Assembly (NCBI RefSeq): GCF_025490915.1 | Contig: NZ_JANQBA010000001.1 | Coordinates: 248,001-312,000, forward strand | Length of the DNA stretch: 64,000 bases | Source: Lacticaseibacillus parakribbianus | GTDB lineage: Bacteria; Bacillota; Bacilli; Lactobacillales; Lactobacillaceae | Direction: 5' to 3' | In this document: one piece after another, positions 51,805 to 64,000 of the stretch | Layout of the letters: each line of letters begins with the position of its first letter | How positions within the stretch are numbered: position 1 is the stretch's first letter | The notes under the pieces: generated by a model | What the model was told of the DNA's origin: nothing | The model's database searches: none | Seen by the model: the letters and a program-made list of their open reading frames with translations, nothing else | Translations under genes and position numbers: made by a program

Positions 51805-51833
51805 CTGTGCCTCCCGTGTTATCGTCCGAAACA

Positions 51834-51864
51834 AAAAACCGCGCCGAAGCGAGCCTCGGCGCGG
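51834..51864 (-). terminator. Terminator between the DUF2969 gene and rodA
   Basis: CCGCGCCGA / TCGGCGCGG stem with T6 on the minus strand. It suggests that rodA is partly uncoupled from the upstream genes. Confidence 0.82.
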
Positions 51865-51876
51865 TGGTTGCCCCAC

Positions 51877-52098
51877 TCAGCTGTGGTGCAAGTGGTACTC
51901 CGAGATCAAAAACGAAACGGCGTCGTCCATCGTCTTGAACCGGTTCGCGCTGGTCTGCCCGGCGATGTACGCCAGGAAGCGGTTTTCGATCGGTTCAACG
52001 TAGCCGATTTCGTTCTTGGCCACGGTCAGGACCGACACCGTGTGGCCGTTGCGGGTCACGTCTTCTTGTTGAACCATGATTTTTTGTTCCTTCGCCAT
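51877..52098 (-). CDS. DUF2969 family protein
   Basis: Small protein of 73 aa (MAKEQKIMVQQEDVTRNGH...), of the kind annotated as DUF2969 in lactobacilli and typically found between mbl and rodA. No membrane segment or catalytic motif is visible. The central NEIGYVEPIENRFLAYI is the most distinctive stretch. Function unknown. It lies 14 bp after yidD. Confidence 0.82.
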   Translation of the reverse strand: MAKEQKIMVQQEDVTRNGHTVSVLTVAKNEIGYVEPIENRFLAYIAGQTSANRFKTMDDAVSFLISEYHLHHS

Positions 52099-52112
52099 GA
52101 AATGCTCCTTGT

Positions 52113-52397
52113 CTAGTGATGAAAGTTGAACTGATCGGCCTCGGCGATGTTGCGCTCGGGATCCGGATTGCGCCGCAGCGTGAAGAAGTCGGGTACCGGA
52201 TCCAGGCCACCGCGAATGAACGGGTTGCAGCGCAGAATCCGCGCCAGGCCCATGATCAGCCCCTTGATGGCACCGTGCTTGACCAACGCCTGAATCATGT
52301 AGGTCGAACAGGTCGGGTAATAGCGGCAGCTGGGCGGCAGAAGCGGCGAGATGAAGCGCTGGTACCCCCGCACCAGCCCCATCAGCAATCTCTTCAT
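52113..52397 (-). CDS. yidD: Membrane protein insertion efficiency factor YidD
   Basis: 94-aa peripheral membrane protein thought to assist YidC-dependent insertion. The family signature is complete: [27 protein letters not shown], with the conserved cysteines, and [14 protein letters not shown]. It is encoded between epuA and the DUF2969 gene in one minus-strand cluster. Confidence 0.95.
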   Translation of the reverse strand: MKRLLMGLVRGYQRFISPLLPPSCRYYPTCSTYMIQALVKHGAIKGLIMGLARILRCNPFIRGGLDPVPDFFTLRRNPDPERNIAEADQFNFHH

Positions 52398-52401
52398 GCC
52401 G

Positions 52402-52572
52402 CTACCTCAGAAAATCGAGGATGTGCGACCAGGTGCTAGGGGCAAGCACCGCCCATGGGTCGCCGCCGCCGATGGCGTAGCCGACCATGGCTCCGATGAC
52501 CAGCGCCGCAATCACGAGGATCACCAGGATCAGCAGGTGTTTCAAGACGCGTGTTGCATACTGTGAGCTCAC
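52402..52572 (-). CDS. epuA: EpuA-like small membrane protein
   Basis: Missing from the ORF track because it is only 56 aa. A GTG at 52572 with AAAGGAGGG upstream opens [20 protein letters not shown], with one membrane helix. It ends [22 protein letters not shown], the conserved C-terminus of the EpuA family (often mislabelled RNA polymerase beta subunit). It begins 23 bp after the mbl stop and ends 4 bp before yidD, so it belongs to that transcript. Function unknown. Confidence 0.88.
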   Translation of the reverse strand: MSSQYATRVLKHLLILVILVIAALVIGAMVGYAIGGGDPWAVLAPSTWSHILDFLR

Positions 52573-52595
52573 CGCTTGCCCTCCTTTACCGGTAA

Positions 52596-53585
52596 TCAGT
52601 ACTGCTTGTGATGCGCGATGTTGTCCAGCAAAACGCCGGTGCCCAGTGCGACGGCGTCCAGCGGATCATCGGCCAACAGCACCGGCACCTTGAGCTCGGC
52701 GGCAAACAGGTGGCTGATGCCCTTGAGCAGGGCGCCGCCGCCCGTCAGCATGACGCCGCGGTCGATGATGTCGGCCGAAAGCTCCGGCGGGGTCTTCTCC
52801 AAGACGTCCTTAGCGGCGCTGACAATCGCGGCCATCGTGTCGCTCAGCGCCTCTTGCACCTCGGCGCTTGTGACCTCGACCTCGCGCGGCAGGCCGGTGG
52901 CGATGTCGCGGCCGCGAACCTCCATCTTCTCCTCCGGGTCGGCCTCGTACACGGCGCCGATCTGAATCTTCAGCTGTTCGGCGGTGTGCTCACCGATCAA
53001 GAGCTTGTGCTTGTTTTTGACGTAGGCGGCGATGGCCGAGTCCATCTTGTCGCCGGCCAGGCGCAGGCTGCGGCTGGTGACGATCTCGCCCATCGACAGC
53101 ACGGCGACGTCGGAGGTCCCACCGCCGATGTCGATCACCATGTTGCCCTGCGGCTGAAAGATGTCCAGGCCAGCGCCGACCGCGGCGACCTTCGGCTCGA
53201 ACTCGAGGTAAACGCGCTTGCCGCCGGATTTTTCGGCGGCCTGAATAATCGCCTTTTGCTCAATCGAGGTGATGTTGGTCGGGGCGCAGATCAAGATGTT
53301 AGGCTTGGACATGAACCCCTTGACGTTCAGCTTGTTGATGAAGTACTCAAGCATCGCCTCGGTGATGTCAAAATCGGCGATCACGCCGTCCTTGAGCGGG
53401 CGAATAGAGCGGATGTTGCCGGGGGTACGACCCACCATCTTGTAGGCCTCGGTGCCCACCGCCAGCACCTTGCCCGTGTGTGTATCGATCGCAACGACGG
53501 ACGGCTCGTTCAGCACGATGCCCTTGCCCTTCACGTTGATGAGAACGTTCGCGGTCCCCAGGTCGATCCCAATGTCTTTTGCCAT
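52596..53585 (-). CDS. mbl: MreB-like actin Mbl
   Basis: Second actin-like shape protein, 329 aa, beginning [20 protein letters not shown] after GGAGAG. Nucleotide-binding motifs are IDLGTANV, VIDIGGGTSDVA and LTGGGALLKGI. It lacks the short N-terminal amphipathic-type segment seen in MreB (MLGLGSKN). It is adjacent to DUF1146 and the ATPase operon upstream and to rodA downstream, the usual place for mbl in lactobacilli. Confidence 0.94.
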   Translation of the reverse strand: MAKDIGIDLGTANVLINVKGKGIVLNEPSVVAIDTHTGKVLAVGTEAYKMVGRTPGNIRSIRPLKDGVIADFDITEAMLEYFINKLNVKGFMSKPNILICAPTNITSIEQKAIIQAAEKSGGKRVYLEFEPKVAAVGAGLDIFQPQGNMVIDIGGGTSDVAVLSMGEIVTSRSLRLAGDKMDSAIAAYVKNKHKLLIGEHTAEQLKIQIGAVYEADPEEKMEVRGRDIATGLPREVEVTSAEVQEALSDTMAAIVSAAKDVLEKTPPELSADIIDRGVMLTGGGALLKGISHLFAAELKVPVLLADDPLDAVALGTGVLLDNIAHHKQY

Positions 53586-53620
53586 TGTCTTCTTCTCTCC
53601 TCAATGATTTCTAACACAAA

Positions 53621-53629
53621 AGTATACCA
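53621..53629 (-). promoter_or_regulatory. mbl promoter (extended -10)
   Basis: TGGTATACT on the minus strand, just after the DUF1146 stop codon. The -35 (CTGTAA) is weak. Confidence 0.55.
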
Positions 53630-53643
53630 CAGCTTCGCCGCGC

Positions 53644-53877
53644 TTACAGCAAATACTGCAGATCCCGCGCCGCCCCCAGCAGCGACAGGAAGAATTCGCT
53701 GACCGCAAAGCCCAAGGCGATCGCGACAAAAACCATCAGCAGCTGGCTCTCCCGCACGTGATTGGGGCGAAGCAGCTTGTCAAACCGCACCGCCGTCAGC
53801 AGGCGAAAGCTGATCAGAATGAAAACAAAGTGTGAAAGCATGGTCACCGCCGCGGTGATGCCGAGTCCTCCGTACAT
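53644..53877 (-). CDS. DUF1146 family membrane protein (YwzB-like)
   Basis: 77 aa from MYGGLGITAAVTML after GGAGG; the track ORF is longer because it has no upstream stop. Two membrane helices (SHFVFILISFRLL and LLMVFVAIALGFAVSEFFLSL) flank a short basic-acidic loop, the DUF1146 layout. The gene is found between atpC and mbl in many Firmicutes. Function unknown. Confidence 0.88.
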   Translation of the reverse strand: MYGGLGITAAVTMLSHFVFILISFRLLTAVRFDKLLRPNHVRESQLLMVFVAIALGFAVSEFFLSLLGAARDLQYLL

Positions 53878-54000
53878 GTGGTACCTCCCAGTCGTGTAAT
53901 GTCTAAGGCCATGATACGTCAATGCCCCTCGCCGTGGCGCGGCCGCCAGCGACTTTGAGAAAAACTTCAGGAGTCGCGGCCGCGCCTTGCGCCCCACGCC

Positions 54001-54027
54001 AAAAAGGCCTGCCGCGTGGCAGGTCTT
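54001..54027 (-). terminator. Terminator of the atp operon
   Basis: AAGACCTGCC / GGCAGGCCTT stem with T5 on the minus strand, just after atpC. Confidence 0.85.
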
Positions 54028-54034
54028 CCTGGAA

Positions 54035-54466
54035 TTATTTGCCGGTTTTGACGTGAATCCGGTTGATCGCGCGTTGCAGGGCAACCTGGGCGCGTTGCAA
54101 ATCGTCGCTGTCCTTTTGGGCTTTCGCCTCTTGGATGCGCCGTTCCGCTCGTTGCCGGGCCGCCTCGGCGCGAGTCAGGTCGATGTCACGGGCGCGTTCC
54201 GCGGAATCCGCAACGATCGACGCGGTGTTGGCGGAGACTTCCATGAAGCCGCCGTTCACCGCGATCTCGTCTTCGTGCCCCGGGTTGTCGGTGCGGCGAA
54301 CCCGCACCTCACCGATCGTCAGCGGTGCGACGATCGGTTCGTGGTTGGCCATGATGCCCATGTCGCCGGTCGTTGTTTTGACAATGACCATGCTGGCGTG
54401 GTGATCGTACACCAACCCGTTGGGGGTCACGATGTTGACCCGCATGACTTTTGGTTGTTCAGCCAA
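54035..54466 (-). CDS. atpC: F-type ATPase epsilon subunit
   Basis: Regulatory subunit of F1, 143 aa. The N-terminal beta-sandwich (VNIVTPNGLVYDHHASMVIVKTTTGDMGIMANHEPIVAPL) is followed by a C-terminal helical hairpin (ARQRAERRIQEAKAQ) that can inhibit ATP hydrolysis. It is the last gene of the operon, 14 bp after atpD. Confidence 0.96.
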   Translation of the reverse strand: MAEQPKVMRVNIVTPNGLVYDHHASMVIVKTTTGDMGIMANHEPIVAPLTIGEVRVRRTDNPGHEDEIAVNGGFMEVSANTASIVADSAERARDIDLTRAEAARQRAERRIQEAKAQKDSDDLQRAQVALQRAINRIHVKTGK

Positions 54467-54480
54467 GAAGAATCCCCTCC

Positions 54481-55980
<1,500 letters not shown>

Positions 55981-55998
55981 TCACCCGCCGCGCTGGCC

Positions 55999-56931
55999 TT
56001 ACGCCAGTGCATTGGCACCGCCGACGATTTCGGTGATTTCCGTGGTAATCTGCGCCTGGCGGGCCCGGTTGTAGGTCACGGACAGACGGGAAATCAGGTC
56101 GTTGGCGTTGTCGGTCGCGCTTTTCATCGCGGTGGTGGAGGCCGCGTGCTCGGCCGTCTTGGCGTCCATGATGGCGCCAAAAATCAGACTCTCCGCGTAC
56201 TGAGGCAAGATTGCCTCAAGCACGGCGTCTGGATCGGGCTCTGTCAGGTACTCGATGTTTGCATCTGCCACCTCAGCGACGTCAAGGTCAGTGATCGGCA
56301 ACATCTTTTCTGCCCGGAAGGCAGAGGTCAGCGAGTTGACGTGGTGGTTGTAGCACACGTACAACTCGTCGAAGACGCCGTTGTCAAACATCGTCACGGC
56401 CGTCTTGACAATCTCCCGCACTTCATCGAAGGTCGGGATGTCCGAGACGCCGCGGTACTCGTAGGCCAGGTTCAAACCCCGGCTCTTGAAGAAGTCGGCC
56501 CCGGTGCCGCCGACGGCCATGATGACAAAGTCGTCTTTGTCCTTGTGGTCGTCGGTGAACATCTGCATCATGGCCTTCAAGATGGTGGAGTTGTACCCGC
56601 CCACCAGGCCACGATCGGATGTGATCACCAGGTAGCCGGTTTTTTTGACCGGCCGTTCCGCCAAGAGGTTGGCCACCTGCAGCCGCTCGGCCGAGACACC
56701 GGCCCCGGCCTGCAGCGCCTCGCTTTGCTGCCGCTCGATTTCGAGCAGCTGCGCGGCGGCAAGGTGGGTCACGATTTCACGCACCTTGTTGGCGTACAGT
56801 TGGTAGGCGCTGGACCGCTTTTCAATCTGACTGAGCTTAGAACCCGAGACCATCTGCATGGCCTGGGTAATCTGCCCGGTTTTCTTGGTGGAAGCGATCT
56901 GGCGCTTGATGTCCATTAATGATTCAGCCAT
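55999..56931 (-). CDS. atpG: F-type ATPase gamma subunit
   Basis: Rotor shaft of F1, 310 aa, with conserved ends: MDIKRQIASTKKTGQITQAMQMVSGSKL at the start and SATDNANDLISRLSVTYNRARQAQITTEITEIVGGANAL at the C-terminus. The middle GYLVITSDRGLVGGYNS region is typical. It starts 11 bp after atpA. Confidence 0.97.
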   Translation of the reverse strand: MAESLMDIKRQIASTKKTGQITQAMQMVSGSKLSQIEKRSSAYQLYANKVREIVTHLAAAQLLEIERQQSEALQAGAGVSAERLQVANLLAERPVKKTGYLVITSDRGLVGGYNSTILKAMMQMFTDDHKDKDDFVIMAVGGTGADFFKSRGLNLAYEYRGVSDIPTFDEVREIVKTAVTMFDNGVFDELYVCYNHHVNSLTSAFRAEKMLPITDLDVAEVADANIEYLTEPDPDAVLEAILPQYAESLIFGAIMDAKTAEHAASTTAMKSATDNANDLISRLSVTYNRARQAQITTEITEIVGGANALA

Positions 56932-56942
56932 GCCGCACCTCC

Positions 56943-59006
<2,064 letters not shown>

Positions 59007-59020
<14 letters not shown>

Positions 59021-59495
59021 TGGCATCACCTAAATCCTTGATGTACGAGTCGATCAACTCGGACTGGGTATCGGCATCCAATTCCTTGCCGATGATCTTC
59101 TTGGCAATCGCCAAGGAGAGATCCGCAACGTCATTCTTCGCGTTGTTCAGCGCATCTTGCCGCTCTTGGGCAATGTCTTTGTGTGCGTTGAGCTTCAGCG
59201 TGTCCGCCTCGGACTTCGCGGCAGAGACGAGTTCCTGACGTTGCTTTTCGCCGTTTTCCTTCGCCGTGTTGACGATCTTAACGGCATCGGCCTTGGAGTT
59301 CTTCAGCTCGGCCTGGCGCTTTTCGGCCAATTCCTTGGCTTCCTTGCGTGCGTTGTCCGCGTAGTCCAGATCGCCTTCGATCTTTTCTTGACGCGCCAAC
59401 ATAATCGCCGTCACCGGCTTCCAGGCCACTAACCCGACAAGTACCAATAAGACAGCGAAGGTGACGATGGTGAAAAGCATATCGCCTGCAGTCAT
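59007..59495 (-). CDS. atpF: F-type ATPase b subunit
   Basis: Peripheral stalk subunit, 162 aa. One N-terminal membrane helix (LFTIVTFAVLLVLVGLVAW) with KPVTAIMLARQEKIEGDL is followed by a long charged helix with many Ala/Glu/Lys and a short C-terminal part (AKKIIGKELD). It overlaps atpH. Confidence 0.96.
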
Positions 59496-59542
59496 ATTTT
59501 AGACTCCCTTCTATTGACACGGGCAAAGTCGCCCGCGTTGTC

Positions 59543-60492
<950 letters not shown>

Positions 60493-60837
60493 AGAATTCA
60501 CCTCCTTAACCGAAGCAAGGTGGCACCAATATGTACGGACGTCAAGCGGCGGCGTGCAGTGTCACAATGTTTCTTAATTGCGGATTGGCGGATACCTATC
60601 CGACAAACACACTGAACACTTTAACACCTTTCAATCAAAAAAACAAAACAAACCAGCGAATTTTCAGTCCCGGTCTCATGCACTTTTCATCGAATTTTTC
60701 AAAATCCGAACGGTCCGTGACCGCAATTGCGCGACGCGGGAAACAAACAGTGCTGGCGGTGTGTACCACTTGGCCAGAATGGGTCTATCGGCCATTGACA
60801 TCCGTGCGGCGAGCCCCTTGCAGCCTATAATATGGTA
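60493..60837. other. Upstream region of the atp operon
   Basis: About 345 bp without a gene. It must hold the atp promoter, but I see no convincing -35/-10 pair on the minus strand. A TTGACA (60795-60800) and a perfect TATAAT (60826-60831) on the plus strand are 25 bp apart, too far for a normal promoter. The TATAAT may still start the RNA candidate that follows. Confidence 0.45.
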
Positions 60838-61646
60838 GGAACTGTTGCCCCAGCTCCACCATAACATGCCGGTTCCAACTTGCCAACCGGCGTCGCCTCG
60901 TGCAAGCGCCGCTTGCGAGCATAAAAGTTGCCAGGTAACCGCTTACCTGCTAAGCTAAATTCAAGTGATCACTAGGATAGGGGTCGGTGGCCGGCCACCG
61001 TGACAAACCCTTCTTCGGCGGCGATCCAGTGGCAAGCGCCACGCTACCTCACGCAGACCAGGCCCCAGCCCGGCCCCGTCCGATGCTATCAGTGGAACCC
61101 GTCGTACCTTGGGCGGGAATCATTAATCGTAGTGGATAACCGGTTGCAGCATTATCAAACGTCCAACTCCAAGTACGGAGGTAGCTGCGGGCGGGAGAGG
61201 CGGCCGGGACGCGTACCGGCCAGCACAACAAACCGTTCCGGAGGCCCGGAAGGTGTGCTGGCTCAGGCGGCGTAACCCGTTTTAGAGCCAAAGCACGACC
61301 GCCTGCTCAGGCGTGTGGATGTCACCGCACGGCGCAGTCCTAAGTTAGGCGGGTACGACCCCAGCCCCGCGGCACCATCTGCAGGAACTGGGACGGCGGC
61401 ACCGCGCGGTAGTGGCAACAAGCTGCCAGCCGGTGCCGGACAGGTGCGGGACCTGGTTTTGGCCCCAGCGCGGCGCTGCAGCGTCGTGGTGGGACAGGAG
61501 CCTGGCCACCCAACGCCTTGTAGACCCCCACTTGACCACAATGCCCAGATCCGCCGCCGGGGTACTTCCCGCCGGCGGATTTGGTGCGTCCTTTTGGTTC
61601 AAGCCGCTCACGGCAACAAAAAAAACGCCTGCAAGCAGGCGTTTTT
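60838..61646 (+). ncRNA. Candidate large structured RNA locus of about 0.8 kb, family not recognised
   Basis: No plausible gene occupies this 0.8-kb stretch; track ORFs here are unlike known proteins and cover both strands. It is packed with perfect hairpins: GCCGGTT/AACCGGC, GCAAG/CTTGC, CAGGTAA/TTACCTG, GGTGGCC/GGCCACC, GTGGC/GCCAC and GGCCGG/CCGGCC. A compound helix GCCAGCACA ... TTCCGG-aggc-CCGGAA ... TGTGCTGGC spans 61219-61262, and further pairs are GGCACCG/CGGTGCC and GGTGG-CAGG/CCTG-CCACC. It ends in an ATCCGCCG/CGGCGGAT hairpin and then the bidirectional terminator before upp. The strand is uncertain; plus is favoured by an upstream TATAAT and the terminator. Size recalls GOLLD/ROOL-class RNAs, but I cannot match their consensus. 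Confidence 0.5.
61617..61646. terminator. Bidirectional terminator downstream of upp
   Basis: A perfect 12-bp stem (AAAAACGCCTGC / GCAGGCGTTTTT) with a 2-nt apparent loop. It has an 8-residue T run on the minus strand and T5 on the plus strand. Confidence 0.9.
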
Positions 61647-61654
61647 CGCTGTGG

Positions 61655-62284
61655 TTACTTGGTGCCGAAGAGCCGGTCGCCGGCATCGCCCAGGCCCGGG
61701 AAGATGTAGCCGGTGTCAGTCAGGTGATCGTCAAGCGCAGCGGCGTAGATGTCAACGTCCGGATGCGCATCCTGGACGGCCTTGACCCCTTCCGGCGCGG
61801 CAACCAGCACCACGAGGCGCATGGACTTGGCACCGCGCTTTTTGAGCGCTTCGATGGCCATGTTTGCACTCCCACCGGTGGCGAGCATCGGGTCGACGAT
61901 GAACAAGTCGCGCTGGTCGATGTCGGCCGGCATCTTCACGAAGTATTCGTGCGGCAAAAGCGTCTCTTCATCGCGGTACATCCCGATGTGGCCGACCTTG
62001 GCCGCGGGAATCAGGCGCAGCACGCCGTCGACCATGCCCAACCCGGCACGCAGAATCGGCACGACGGCCAGCTTCTTGCCGGCAAGCTGCTTTTGCGTCG
62101 TCTTCCCCATCGGCGTCTCGATTTCAACATCTTCAAGCGGCAGGTCGCGGGTGATCTCGTACACCATCAGCTCGGCGATCTCGTTGGCGATCTCGCGGAA
62201 CTCCTTGGTGCCGGCGTTCTTGTCGCGAATCAGCGTCAGCTTGTGTTGAATCAGCGGGTGGTTCAAAACCGTAAATTTGCCCAT
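61655..62284 (-). CDS. upp: Uracil phosphoribosyltransferase
   Basis: Salvages uracil to UMP using PRPP. 209 aa from [16 protein letters not shown], with GGAGG upstream; a TTG two codons earlier has closer spacing. The PRPP-binding loop is [20 protein letters not shown] and the uracil-site C-terminus is [17 protein letters not shown]. It is a single gene with its own terminator. Confidence 0.97.
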   Translation of the reverse strand: MGKFTVLNHPLIQHKLTLIRDKNAGTKEFREIANEIAELMVYEITRDLPLEDVEIETPMGKTTQKQLAGKKLAVVPILRAGLGMVDGVLRLIPAAKVGHIGMYRDEETLLPHEYFVKMPADIDQRDLFIVDPMLATGGSANMAIEALKKRGAKSMRLVVLVAAPEGVKAVQDAHPDVDIYAAALDDHLTDTGYIFPGLGDAGDRLFGTK

Positions 62285-62313
62285 GTGCAAATGGTCCTCC
62301 TTTATTTATGGCA

Positions 62314-62344
62314 AACGCCAAGTTCCATCTGGGAACTTGGCGTT
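62314..62344 (-). terminator. Hairpin between glyA and upp, probable glyA terminator
   Basis: A perfect 13-bp stem (AACGCCAAGTTCC / GGAACTTGGCGTT) with a 5-nt loop, followed on the minus strand by TTTGCC. The T tract is short. It lies between the glyA stop and the upp ribosome binding site and could also act as an attenuator for upp. Confidence 0.65.
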
Positions 62345-62370
62345 ATTGGCATTTCTGCCCAAAACCTTGT

Positions 62371-63603
62371 CTATGATACAGGATGACGGCCGGTCAGCGC
62401 AAGTACTGATTGGCGAATCTGGGCCAAAACTTCGGGATTTTCACGATTTTGGAGGGTGCGGGAGATCAGGTGGGCGACTTCCTTGCAGTCAGCCGGCGTG
62501 AAGCCGCGGGTAGTGATGGCCGCGGTGCCGACGCGAATGCCGGAGGTCTTGAACGGGCCGTTGAGCTCGCCTGGAATCTGGTTTTTGTTGGTGGTGATCA
62601 TCACCGAATCCAGCAGGTCCTGCACCTCGCGGCCGACGACGCCGTAGCCGGTGACGTCCAAGAGCACCATGTGGTTGTCGGAGCCGCCGGAAATCATCTT
62701 GAGGTGCGGATCTTCCGCAAAGCCGGTACACATCGCCTGCATGTTGGCGACAATTTGCTTGGCGTAGTCCGCAAACTCGGGCTTGAGGGCCTCGCCCAGC
62801 GCGACGGCCTTGGCCGCGATCACGTGGTCGAGCGGCCCACCTTGAATGCCGGGGAACAGGGCCGAGTTGATCGCCTTGCCGTACTGCTTCTTGGCCAAAA
62901 TCATGCCACCGCGGGGACCGCGCAGCGTTTTGTGCGTCGTGGTCGTGACCACATCGGCGTATGGCACCGGGCTCATGTGGACGCCCCCTGCCACCAGCCC
63001 GGCGATGTGGGCCATGTCGACCATCAGGTAGGCGCCGACGCGGTCGGCGATGTCGCGGAACCTGGCAAAGTCGATTTCGCGGCTGTAGGCCGACGCCCCG
63101 GCGACGATCAGCCGCGGGTGAACCGCCTCGGCCTGCGCCTCAATCGCGTCGTAATCCAGCCGGCCGGTCGCCGGATCCAAGGCGTAGTGGTAGAAGTGGT
63201 ACTCCTGGCCGGAAAAGTTCACGGCCGCGCCGTGGGTCAGGTGCCCGCCGTCGGTCAGATCCATCGCCAAGACCTTGTCACCGTCTTCCAAAAACGCGCG
63301 GTAAACCGCCATGTTGGCCTGCGACCCCGAGTGCGGCTGGACGTTGACGTACTCGGCCCCAAACAGGGTCTTGGCCCGGTCAATCGCCAGTTGCTCAATC
63401 TGGTCGATGTAGGTGTTGCCACCGTAGTAGCGGTGGCCCGGGTAGCCTTCGGAGTACTTGTTGGTGAGCACACTGCCTTGCGCCGCCCGCACCGCCGGGC
63501 TCACGATGTTTTCTGACGCGATCAATTCAATGTTTTGCTGCTGGCGTTCCTCTTCTTGCCGGATTGCGGTGAACACTTCCGGATCGATCTTCAAAAAATC
63601 CAT
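62371..63603 (-). CDS. glyA: Serine hydroxymethyltransferase
   Basis: PLP enzyme that converts serine and tetrahydrofolate to glycine and methylene-THF. 410 aa from [14 protein letters not shown]. Motifs are [39 protein letters not shown], the PLP-lysine region [16 protein letters not shown], and [14 protein letters not shown]. It is probably translated from the same transcript as the Sua5-like gene 42 bp upstream, or from a TATACT -10 at 63631-63636. Confidence 0.97.
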   Translation of the reverse strand: MDFLKIDPEVFTAIRQEEERQQQNIELIASENIVSPAVRAAQGSVLTNKYSEGYPGHRYYGGNTYIDQIEQLAIDRAKTLFGAEYVNVQPHSGSQANMAVYRAFLEDGDKVLAMDLTDGGHLTHGAAVNFSGQEYHFYHYALDPATGRLDYDAIEAQAEAVHPRLIVAGASAYSREIDFARFRDIADRVGAYLMVDMAHIAGLVAGGVHMSPVPYADVVTTTTHKTLRGPRGGMILAKKQYGKAINSALFPGIQGGPLDHVIAAKAVALGEALKPEFADYAKQIVANMQAMCTGFAEDPHLKMISGGSDNHMVLLDVTGYGVVGREVQDLLDSVMITTNKNQIPGELNGPFKTSGIRVGTAAITTRGFTPADCKEVAHLISRTLQNRENPEVLAQIRQSVLALTGRHPVS

Positions 63604-63645
63604 GTGCGACACTCCCTTCGAATTGCCTTAAGTATAGCAAAGGGT

Positions 63646-64000
63646 TCAGTTCCCGTCGCGTTGGAAGTGCGTATTGCCAGCGGATTTTAACAGCCGGTTC
63701 ATGTAAGCGGCGCCAAGGCCATCTTGGGCGAAGGCCTCCGCGAGAATCAGCTTGATGGTGGGATGCAGGTCAAACCAGCGCAGCCCGGCAAACAAGTTGT
63801 GGGTGGCGCTTTGAACGTCTTCGCCCAGGCTGTAACTCGGCACGGCGGCCGGCACCTGCGTCAGCAAGTCGTCGGTGGCCATCACACCGAAGGGCTGTCC
63901 TTGGGCCTTGGCCCACGCCAAGGCCGCCTGCAGGTCGGCCGGGTGGTCCAAAACCACCACCTGGGCGCTTGGCGCGTAGTGCTTGTACTTCATCCCCGGG
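63646..64000 (-). CDS. Sua5/YwlC-type threonylcarbamoyl-AMP synthase, C-terminal part
   Basis: The gene continues beyond the window; 117 codons are present. The PGMKYKHYAPSAQVVVLD linker and the following alpha/beta domain are characteristic of the C-terminal Sua5 domain, which is joined to the YrdC catalytic domain in this family. The protein makes threonylcarbamoyl-AMP for the t6A37 modification of tRNAs decoding ANN codons. Gene order sua5-glyA-upp-atp is common in Firmicutes. The ATG in the track (63993) is internal (the conserved Met of GMKYKHYAP), not the start. Confidence 0.88.
   Translation of the reverse strand, partial: PGMKYKHYAPSAQVVVLDHPADLQAALAWAKAQGQPFGVMATDDLLTQVPAAVPSYSLGEDVQSATHNLFAGLRWFDLHPTIKLILAEAFAQDGLGAAYMNRLLKSAGNTHFQRDGN

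Noticed and set aside
60795-60831. TTGACA and TATAAT as a normal sigma-A promoter for the large RNA candidate
   Set aside because: The spacing is 25 bp, far outside 16-19 bp. Only the -10 is kept as weak support.
61273-61288. GTTTTAGAGC in the atpB-upp gap, resembling a Cas9 repeat or tracrRNA start
   Set aside because: It is a single occurrence with no array, no anti-repeat partner and no cas genes in the window; a chance match.
61412-62386. 324-aa plus-strand ORF covering the RNA candidate and the antisense of upp
   Set aside because: Most of it is opposite upp; the rest crosses the terminator hairpin. No start signal or domain.

Overview
The window is a 64-kb piece of a Gram-positive chromosome, most likely a high-GC member of the Lactobacillaceae (Lacticaseibacillus-like). 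The evidence is the gene content and order (rel-dtd, mreBCD-radC-folC, nifS-thiI, rodA-DUF2969-yidD-epuA-mbl-DUF1146-atpCDGAHFEB, upp-glyA-sua5), T-box control of aminoacyl-tRNA synthetase and methionine-uptake genes, strong AGGAGG ribosome binding sites, and LPxTG and KxYKxGKxW surface-protein signals. Species assignment is inference.

Layout. 1-23.9 kb is mostly minus-strand housekeeping: hisS-aspS behind a T-box, a secreted SH3/amidase wall hydrolase on the plus strand, a HAD phosphatase and dtd, bifunctional rel, mreBCD (cell shape), radC, folC, an L,D-transpeptidase, a TetR-controlled ABC exporter with two clear operators, valS behind a T-box, rex, and the sulfur-transfer pair nifS-thiI. 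24.2-32.5 kb is one giant LPxTG adhesin of 2765 aa with about 17 repeats. 32.65-41.47 kb is an integrated mobilizable element in the 3' end of rpsD. 41.5-60.5 kb returns to core genes: rpsD, a GAF-type Met-sulfoxide reductase, ezrA, a UDP-GlcNAc 2-epimerase, a metQNI importer with a Met T-box, a GH3 hexosaminidase, rodA, mbl and the F-ATPase operon. 61.6-64 kb carries upp, glyA and the end of a Sua5-like gene.

The mobile element has direct-repeat att cores, integrase arm-type repeats at both ends, a tyrosine integrase, a small excisionase-like protein, a MobT/NicK-type relaxase with an N-terminal HTH, an ICEBs1-like oriT hairpin and an XRE repressor. No type IV secretion or coupling gene is present, so it should be mobilizable rather than self-transmissible. 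Its cargo is two ABC ATPases, one permease and a HisKA_3/NarL two-component system. Insertion displaced the rpsD terminator by 8.8 kb. The element appears to supply a replacement terminator on the antisense strand of its own integrase gene.

Two long stretches without genes look like structured RNA loci that I cannot assign to a known family. One is about 385 nt on the minus strand downstream of valS and ends in an intrinsic terminator. The other is about 0.8 kb between the atp operon and upp and is packed with perfect hairpins. These, and the antisense replacement terminator, are the observations most worth following up.
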